NCBI GenBank assembly: GCA_964036045.1
Contig: CAXIWF010000970.1
Location: forward strand, 1 to 64,000
From: Eutreptiella sp. 'Long Island Sound 2002'
Lineage: Eukaryota > Euglenozoa > Euglenophyceae > Eutreptiales > Eutreptiaceae
Length of the DNA stretch: 64,000 nt
Direction of reading: 5' to 3'
Positions 57,201 to 64,000 of the stretch are shown here, piece by piece (within the stretch, counting starts at the first letter, position 1; the number at the start of each line of letters is the position of its first letter). Position numbers and translations under genes: made by a program. Under the pieces are notes generated by a model, which was not told the origin of the DNA, searched no databases, and worked only from the letters and a program-made list of their open reading frames with translations.

Positions 57201-59658
57201 GATCGTCAGCACTCTCTATCACACCTGCCCCGCCCATCTCGTCCGCTCCGCCTGCAGCACGCATAGACAAACGAGTGGGTCTGGTCCTCACCCCTGCTAC
57301 TCCTGCCCTTCCTCGTGTTGCTCTGGCCAAGTGGTCCATGCGACGACTGATTCGCTCGGGATGCAGCAGCAGTTCATCTGCATCGATGGCGCGATCAGCA
57401 TCGACAGTGAAAGGCTGCTGGCTTTGGAGCTGGGCGCGCTGACTAGGAATCCTCGGCCCAGCGCTACTAGGGCGGGAGTTCCGGGCGCCTGCACCTGTGC
57501 CTTGCTTCCCAGCAGCCCTGTTGCTGTTCTTGCGGTCAGGAGAGGAAGCCATGAGGTACATGCGGTTCTCCGCTTCCCAGTGTTGCTGAGACTTTGTCTT
57601 TGCCCTCTCCTCCTGCTGCTGCGGTGAATGCAGAGGCGGCTGTTGCTGCGGCTGTTTGCGTGTGACAGCCGCACTACCTGAACTGGCTTTCTTTCCTCCC
57701 GCTTTCTTCTTTTTCTTTCCAAGAACAGCTCTGTCGGCGTTCGAGGAGGATGAGGTGTGCTGCCCGCCAAGTTCTCCACTGCGACGCTCACCTAGGTAGG
57801 CCGAGTCCAGTTCTTCATCTTCATCATAATCGTCTAGATCGAATGCCACCTCCTCATCATAGGGAGAGTGCGGCAGCCTCATACCGACCCCGGCGGCGCC
57901 TTTCACCCCTAAGTCAAGCCCGAGCCCACCCCCAGCAATAGAAGCGGCAACTACAGCAGGCGAGGGACCAGCGGGGTGTAAAGGGGCATCTGCAAAGGTT
58001 TCGCGCACATCTTCCCCGCGCTGGAGGGCCCGCTTTCCCGGAACAGCAGACTTAGGTCTCATAGTTCCCACGGCAGCCTTGGCTTGGATATCCTTTATGT
58101 ATGCCTCGGCTTCCTCTTTATTGCGCAGGCGCTCCAGACCTTCTCCCTCCAGCTGTTCATTCTGCCCCTCATGATCATGCTCGTCATCATCATCATCATC
58201 GCCGTAGCGAGAGTGGGGCATCTTCTTGAGGTCCTGCGGTGAGAGAAGTGTTCCAGGCAGCTCACCTTGCTCGTAATCGCCACCGTAGTGCTTGAGATAG
58301 TCGAAGTGGTCTTCGTCTTCCTCACCATCTGCACCGTGGGCCCCAGCAGCGATCTCTTCTGCCTCGCCGTCGGGGGAAAAATGATCATCATCATTATCAT
58401 CATCTTCACCGAAAGCTGCAGCATACTCGCTTTCTCTGGATAGATCTAAGGCCTCGTCCTCCTCTCCAGCTATTACATCGCCACACCCGCCATCCCCCTC
58501 TGCGCCTGATGCGACACCTCCTCCTTCCATCTCAGCAATGTAGCGCTCCACTTGATCTTGACACAGCTGCAGAAAGGATGTCACGTTAATCAGTTGGTTA
58601 CCGTTTGCATCATTCCCCGCACCACACGCATCGGCAATCTTGCGCAGTGCATCCTTTGAAACAGCCAGCTCCAGCTCCTGCTTTGTTTGTTGATCTTGGT
58701 CCAGGCCGAGAGTGGAGGCCAGACTCACCAGCCTATTATTGAAGTCTTTCATCGCCACAACCCCTCCGTTGACTCGCTCGTTGAACCAGACGGACAGATT
58801 CACACTCTTGGTCTCGGCAGTTGCGATTAGCAGCGCCGTCTCGATGGCCACCTCGGCCTTGGGAGCGCCCTTCCTCCCTCTCCGAGCTACCGCCCCCCCA
58901 GCTGCTGCCGGACCACCAGCCGGACCACCAACCGTGCCACCTGCTGAACCCTCCATACGCTCCGCATCAGCCATCATCTGCTGAATAGAAAAGGTTTCTC
59001 CAACTTGGGTAAGTTCAGCTGATTTGGTGGAACCCTCAGAAACAGGAGCAACCGTGACAGGCACGCAAGGATCACACTCTCCATCGGGAAACCACGGCTG
59101 CTGATATTGACTTGGCTCTAGACGGGCCCAGTTAGCATTCGTTTTTTCAGGGTCACTGTGATCATATATATCGTACCAAAGATTCTTTTCTGTATCGAAG
59201 CCTATGCTTGCGAAATGATCTTTTTGCTTGGAGTACCCACCAAGAAAAGGCGCGAAAAACAGAGTATTGCACAACTCCATGTGAATCTCGGATTGACAAT
59301 AGCTATAAAATGTTGAAACTGTAACTTCACACAATCTAAGCTGCCGGGAGCACGAAAAAAACGTACAATTGGAGCAATTTCTAATGAATAGTGTGCTTGA
59401 GCAAGCGCCAATAAATACTAAACAACCAGTTAGGTTGTCGATCTGGACTTGTTCAGTAATATCCATGAGAATGATCGTGCAATTCGTGCAGTCCGCAATA
59501 TCATAAGGTTGACCATCTATCTCACCAGGTCTACAAACTAAACCATGATCACCGTCTTTATTTTTAAAGGAGTAAAATGTCTCCATCATATACTTTCGGT
59601 ACTCTTTGCGGTCAGTAAAACCTTTGCCATCAGGAGCAGTGAAGGTCTTGCCACTCAT
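54286..59658 (-). CDS. TBCC-domain coiled-coil protein, 4 exons, 1,586 residues
   Basis: Exons on the minus strand: 59658-56908, 56714-54930, 54715-54605 and 54399-54286. All junctions are consensus GT-AG and the total (4,761 nt) is in frame, which joins what look like two separate genes. The N-terminus is a C-CAP/TBCC beta-helix: VCRPGEIDGQPYDIADCTNC, CSNCTFFSCSRQLRLCEV with the Q-x-R arginine-finger motif of TBCC/RP2, and FAPFLGGYSKQKDHF. These proteins are GTPase activators for tubulin or Arl GTPases. The middle is acidic and disordered with HHSHQ repeats; the C-terminal half is helical with long charged coiled coils (KNKKAMKEWMKLHKKNKYKS). A flagellar or centrosomal role, as for TBCCD1 and RP2 relatives, is possible but not shown. 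ATG 59658 is the first true start. Confidence 0.85.
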
Positions 59659-60266
59659 TTTCAATTCAAAATCTTATGCAGCAGATTGACAGGATAGCAG
59701 AACAATAAGATAAATGATCAGATGATTAATTTCTATTCTTTGATGAAGTTTTGATAACCGCCAAACTTTATTAAAAGCTTGTCAGTTTTGCCACAGTCAA
59801 TTCCAGCAGCAGACTTGAACAAAACATTTTACTGACCGTTGTGTGGAATTGCCCGGCAATGAAAGTCTAAAACCCAAATATATATCAAACAATATTAAAA
59901 CTTGCACACTATACTGACTGGTTTTTCCTCTTAAATTTAGCCGTTGGAATTTTACTCATTGATAAAATTAGCGCTAAAAATACTTGACTGAAAGAAGCCA
60001 ACCCATGATAATTTTTTTAATTTATTGAAAATAAATTAAAAAATTTATCATGGATTGGCTTCTTATTAGGGCCTGCTAGAAAAGGCTATACTTTATCCCA
60101 TCATAACTTGATTATATCAATCATATCGCACAACGCAAATTTACGATACTTGTATATTTTTTACTGCAATAAATACCAGCGTAACTAATTTTATTCCATT
60201 TCAAGCTCTTTAGGTTTTAACATTTAAATTTCCGAATCTTAACCTTTTGCTGATAGGCTGACCATA
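59659..60266. other. Divergent spacer with an AT-rich hairpin
   Basis: 59992-60025 and 60030-60065 form a hairpin (AAGAAGCCAACCCATGATAA / TTATCATGGATTGGCTTCTT) of about 34 bp with few mismatches. No gene is seen. Confidence 0.6.
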
Positions 60267-61706
60267 ATGATAACGGGTGCACCTGTAATGCTGACCGAGG
60301 TGGTGGTTGCTGCAATACTAGATCTGTGGTTCTTTGCCCCTAGCATAGCCCGGATTATGCTGAAGAAAGCCCAATTTTTGCATCGATCGGTGACAAGCGA
60401 TATCCCTGGAAACCCACATGTATTTGACAGAGCAATTATTTCTCTTTTTCGTACTTTACCAGAGCTTTCGAACTTGAATTTTGTGTGGACAAGTGTTCCT
60501 TTGGACGAGCCTATCGTTATAAGAGGATGCCTCCCACCATGCAGATTTAGCTCACTCTCTATCTATTCACTTAATGGCGACTCTCCCAATTCTCTTGAGT
60601 TAATGAGAAGCAAAATAAACAACATGCAGCATATGGATGTGTTGATTGCTCCACAAGGTACTACAACCTCTTCAGCCGAACAGTTACACCTGATCTCAGG
60701 GAAGGCATGGACAAGAGGATTCTTATCAATGCGCAATTACCTGGTGCCTCCAGGAACTAAAGTTACGACACCAGAAGTAATAAGAGTATCTGATGGTAGA
60801 GTAATTAGACCTGCACAAAGCTTGATAGCTGGTCCTGCTAAATTGCAGCATCCTGATTCGATGCTCGCTCATCCTCTAGTCAGAGTTCTTCTTCTGAACA
60901 TCTTGCTAATTTATGTCCTAAAGCTCATGCTGAACACTCCAGATGACCAAACAGCTGCTGTGGTAATTATTGCCCTTGGAGTTGCGAGAGGACTTTACGG
61001 ACTATGTTTTTTCTTGGGAAAGAAGCGCCTAAGCAAGCTGACCGCCGAGATATGTGCTGCCAAGAACAAGCTGTATTTGACCTCTCTGGAGCAGGGCTCG
61101 AAGGCATCTCAGCCTTCGCGCCTTCACAAGTACTGGATGATGCGCATGGAAGTACCTCATGGCAAAGAGCTAGCAGTGCGTGGTAAAGTTGACAGTGCTC
61201 TGCAGAAGTACTGGTCGCTGATTGTGTACGATGAGTACGGGCTTCCACTGCCGCAATACGTGTACGATGCGAATGTCACCCGTTTACCAGTCACTGAAGA
61301 TGCAGTGCCCGGAGCTGGGACAGTGACAAAGTCTGGGAGAGGGACTTGTGTTAAAACAAGAAGCAGTGGCAACAGAGCCCGTGACGGCACAGACGAAAGC
61401 CCTGCATCAACACATGACATCTACAGCTATGACATTCGCTTGTCTGCTGCCTGCGTTGCTGGCAAATGTGGCGGTGGTCGTGTTGGTGGTGGAGGAGGAG
61501 GAGATTGTGACACAGGCAATGGTGATCGCACCACCCACATCGATTTAAATACTCCTGAGTTACAGAGGCGAGATTCTAACGGTCAGCCTGTTAGTCGGGG
61601 CTATGTCTTGCTACGTCTGTGCCACCCAGCAGATGAGCAAGCTGCAGTGGCTTTTTCTGCGCCTACTGTGGAGATGATTGACTTGGTAGATAAGAAATAT
61701 CGTTGA
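60267..61706 (+). CDS. DUF1214-like membrane-anchored protein
   Basis: A 479-residue intronless protein from ATG 60267. A hydrophobic N-terminal helix (MLTEVVVAAILDLWFFA) is followed by a first beta-rich region (VIRGCLPPCRFSSLSIYSL), then two further hydrophobic helices (VRVLLLNILLIYVLKLML and VVIIALGVARGLYGLCFFLG). A second region with KYWSLIVYDEYGLPLPQYVY and RGYVLLRLCHPADEQ follows. The KYWSxxVYDxxGxPLP pattern and the late RGYVLLRL resemble the DUF1214 fold. The two beta regions may be the halves of one repeat. A low-complexity Gly/Asp insert lies at about residues 400-425. Function unknown; the family match is by pattern only. Confidence 0.72.
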   Translation: MITGAPVMLTEVVVAAILDLWFFAPSIARIMLKKAQFLHRSVTSDIPGNPHVFDRAIISLFRTLPELSNLNFVWTSVPLDEPIVIRGCLPPCRFSSLSIYSLNGDSPNSLELMRSKINNMQHMDVLIAPQGTTTSSAEQLHLISGKAWTRGFLSMRNYLVPPGTKVTTPEVIRVSDGRVIRPAQSLIAGPAKLQHPDSMLAHPLVRVLLLNILLIYVLKLMLNTPDDQTAAVVIIALGVARGLYGLCFFLGKKRLSKLTAEICAAKNKLYLTSLEQGSKASQPSRLHKYWMMRMEVPHGKELAVRGKVDSALQKYWSLIVYDEYGLPLPQYVYDANVTRLPVTEDAVPGAGTVTKSGRGTCVKTRSSGNRARDGTDESPASTHDIYSYDIRLSAACVAGKCGGGRVGGGGGGDCDTGNGDRTTHIDLNTPELQRRDSNGQPVSRGYVLLRLCHPADEQAAVAFSAPTVEMIDLVDKKYR

Positions 61707-62207
61707 TATCTAAGTTTATCAGCCCGGAGTGCAGCAGGAGTAACTACCCATAGGAATGGTAAAATTATGCCACGCGCCGCTTATATCCCTCCACAGGGAG
61801 AATGTCAGTACAGTCAGGGCAATGAGCGAATAAGTTCTCGATCATACTATGTGCTGTGCCAAATATATGGGTTATGCACCGAGTAAGGTAGGCGGTAATT
61901 TTGGCACTGCGTCAGAGGTACTTTTTTATTACCCTCCCCCCCCCCCTATTTCTGTTAACGAGCACGAAACTTCCCTAACCAACAGAAGCTGATTAAGAAC
62001 CTACAAAATGGACTTATAGCTGAAAGCAAAGAACAGTTACAACGAGGGCATATGTTACATTATAAAAAGTTGGCATATAAACGATGAACGGAAGTGTGCC
62101 AAACAAAAAAAATCCTGTTCGCTATGACCACCACCTCAAGGAAACTTCAGGTAAGTGGTAAAAATATTCCATATCCGGAAATAGAACCTTTGAGCATGAA
62201 AACCAGT
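61707..62207. other. Tail-to-tail intergenic region
   Basis: 3' flanks of the DUF1214-like gene and of the hydrolase. It contains a run of ten or more C at about 61936-61948. No gene is seen. Confidence 0.5.
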
Positions 62208-64000
62208 CTATCCGCCAGCTATCTCTGTCCATACTCTAAGGGCTGAGTGAAGGTTTTGTCGACCACAGCTTGGAGACAATATGTAGGTGTCGTCACTGAA
62301 CAAACGTGTGTGGGTATCCTGTGCACCACTCCTGCTACCCGGGCTTTCAACAGCTTGGGGATCCGGGTGCTCATACAGAGGAGGCACAGCGGAACCACGG
62401 ACTGAGCTATTTGTAATCACACCACTGCTGCCACCACTTTTCCCGTCCCATTCACCGCGGAGAAATCTTAAGTGCGTTCCATTCTGGGGAGGGCCCAACA
62501 GTCGACGGAATGGATCCTTACGAATAGCGCCTTCGCAGATGCTATGTGCAGTAGCGCCCGGTTGTAGGGGGAACTGCTCGACCCACTCCTGCAGTATGGT
62601 GCCATCCGTGCTGTGGCCGCCATCTGTGGGACCTCTGGCATCAGCGGTGTAGTACACGCCTTTAGGTATGAAGGCATGATGGTCTCCATCCACCAAATAG
62701 ACCAAGGAGTTGGGCATTTGCTCGGCGTAGATGGCCAGCAGTTTGTTCATGTCGTTGTACATGTCTTCGGCGGTAACCTCCCCGCCTGCTTCGGTTTGGT
62801 AGTTGCTGAACTGGGTAGCATCAGCCTTGGATGAAATGAAAGCAAACGGCACAGAAGGGTGGTTCGAGGCAAAGCGTAGCAGCACGTCTTGGAGCTCGAG
62901 CTTCTTGTCATAGCACTTTTCACGCAGATCAGACGGCAGTAGTTCGATGTCACAGAATGCCAATATTTCCTCCGACAATTCTCGAAAGATCCCCTCTGGA
63001 AATACCCCGAGAAAACTGTCAGGAATAACAGCAGCACGCTCCCACTTGAGGGAGGACAGGATCTCATTGCTCCAGATCTGGACGCCCATTGAGCCTGACG
63101 ACGTCCCAGAGAGCACCAGCTCTGACAAGGGGTCAGCAAGCAGGCCGTTTTGTTGCTGCTGGGTGGTCCAGTCCAACACGGCGCGTGCATTCAAAAGCCC
63201 TCGTTGTTCTACGTGCTCTCCATAGTCATCGTAGTAATCCCTCTTACGGTTACCTACATGTCCGTCCCCTAAGTATTATAAAGTTATTACAAATAATTGT
63301 TAAACTTTAATCATAAAATGATTTTGAAATTAGAGTGGATGCCGAATAAGAGTACAAAATTTGGTATAGTCTTCAATCGATAATCGACAATACTGCTCTA
63401 AAAATCAGTTCTATCATACTGATTGATACATTTAGTAAATTTACCACCCCCGCTCCTGGGTGTAAATCAATTCTGAGCGATACCTACATTATGGTATCAT
63501 AAACACTTAAAATTTAGAAAAAATATAAAACATCATCATACCTGAGCAATATAGAACTACTACTATTGTATAGTCTTGGAATTTTGGACTCCTGCCCTTT
63601 TCATGCCATTCTTCATCGAACTGGGGCTCAGTTGCACATCGTTGCCGACAGTTTAATGTGTATTGTTCAAACTCGTCTACCACCAGTAAAACACAATCCA
63701 TTCCATATCAACTGAAAGGTTATACAGCCTCCATTAAACCTCAAACAATCATCAGATGGACTTCTGAACGTCATTTCACTACCAATTCATTAATAAAAAA
63801 CCAATCTCTTACTTTTGCAGCCGCCACCGCCTTGCATATGGAAGAGGACTTTGTCTGTATCTCCTGGAACAACCTTAACTCATGGAACAAATACCGGAAT
63901 GCGACGCAAAGTAATGAAAGGAGAATGATAATATTGTGCAATTGATGCTGATGATAACCATACCTGAAACACAAAGGATCCATCATAGCTCGTAAGGCAG
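62208..64000 (-). CDS. NOTUM/pectin acetylesterase-family hydrolase, 5' end off the window
   Basis: The last exon (63253-62208) holds the catalytic serine in SGTSSGSMGVQIWSNEIL (G-x-S-x-G type), the Asp in ISSKADATQ and the His in DGDHHAFIPKG. An upstream exon ending at 63542 (RSPKFQDYTIVVVLYCSG) joins it in frame (phase 1) to give YCSG-NRKRDYYDDYG, the usual oxyanion-side motif. Further upstream, 63892-63831 (VVPGDTDKVLFHMQGGGGCK) carries the GGG-C block, and the exon ending at 63964 (CLTSYDGSFVFQ) runs to the window edge. The junction between the GGGGCK exon and the 63542 exon is off in phase. Family members cleave carboxyl esters: acetyl groups on pectin in plants, palmitoleate on Wnt in animals. 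The C-terminal about 70 residues are Ser/Gly-rich and atypical. Confidence 0.85.

Overview
This 64-kb window is nuclear DNA from a eukaryote, probably a unicellular alga or other protist. Genes sit on both strands and most contain short GT-AG introns. The intergenic DNA is AT-rich with many hairpins, and a Ty3/gypsy-type LTR retrotransposon is present. A stramenopile is my best guess, from the mix of a plant-type MTA/SAH nucleosidase, FG-GAP membrane proteins, a NOTUM/pectin acetylesterase homologue and a beta-tubulin with stramenopile-like features. That placement is an inference, not a demonstrated fact. Two 200-N gaps (22909-23108 and 43539-43738) show it is a scaffold.

Layout. 1-12 kb: a tandem B-box membrane protein (-), a four-exon membrane-anchored multicopper oxidase (+), a five-exon MTA/SAH nucleosidase (-), and two convergent paralogous small membrane proteins. 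11.8-15.8 kb: an eight-exon La-motif RNA-binding protein (-). 16.8-22.9 kb: three tandem beta-tubulin genes (+), the third cut by a gap. 23.1-30.9 kb: LTR retrotransposon copies, one visible only as its 3' end on + and one nearly complete but decayed on -, forming a roughly 0.9-kb palindrome. 31-37 kb: an FG-GAP (integrin-alpha-like) membrane protein (+), octanoyltransferase LipB (-) and a six-exon ankyrin-SAM protein (+). 37.1-40 kb: a possibly virus-derived island with a T4 Rnl1-type RNA ligase, a long hairpin and a RecQ-helicase fragment. 40-44.6 kb: a BCS1-like AAA ATPase (-), an acidic ankyrin protein (+) running into the second gap, and SDH assembly factor SDHAF3 (-). 45-49.2 kb: the E4 ubiquitin ligase UFD2/UBE4 (+). 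50.4-53.3 kb: a secreted protein of unknown function (-) and a multi-pass membrane protein (+). 54.3-59.7 kb: one 1,586-residue TBCC-domain coiled-coil protein assembled from four exons (-). 60.3-64 kb: a DUF1214-like membrane protein (+) and a NOTUM/pectin acetylesterase-family hydrolase (-) that runs off the window.

The genes do not form an operon-like pathway. They are a typical mixed eukaryotic neighbourhood covering cytoskeleton, mitochondrial assembly (SDHAF3, BCS1-like), lipoylation, methionine salvage, ubiquitin ligation and RNA binding. The strongest structural themes are the beta-tubulin array abutting retrotransposon DNA, the RNA ligase/RecQ island, and one-base frame breaks in several otherwise intact genes, about half of them in homopolymer runs. 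Those breaks look more like assembly indels than genuine pseudogenes, but only reads can decide.
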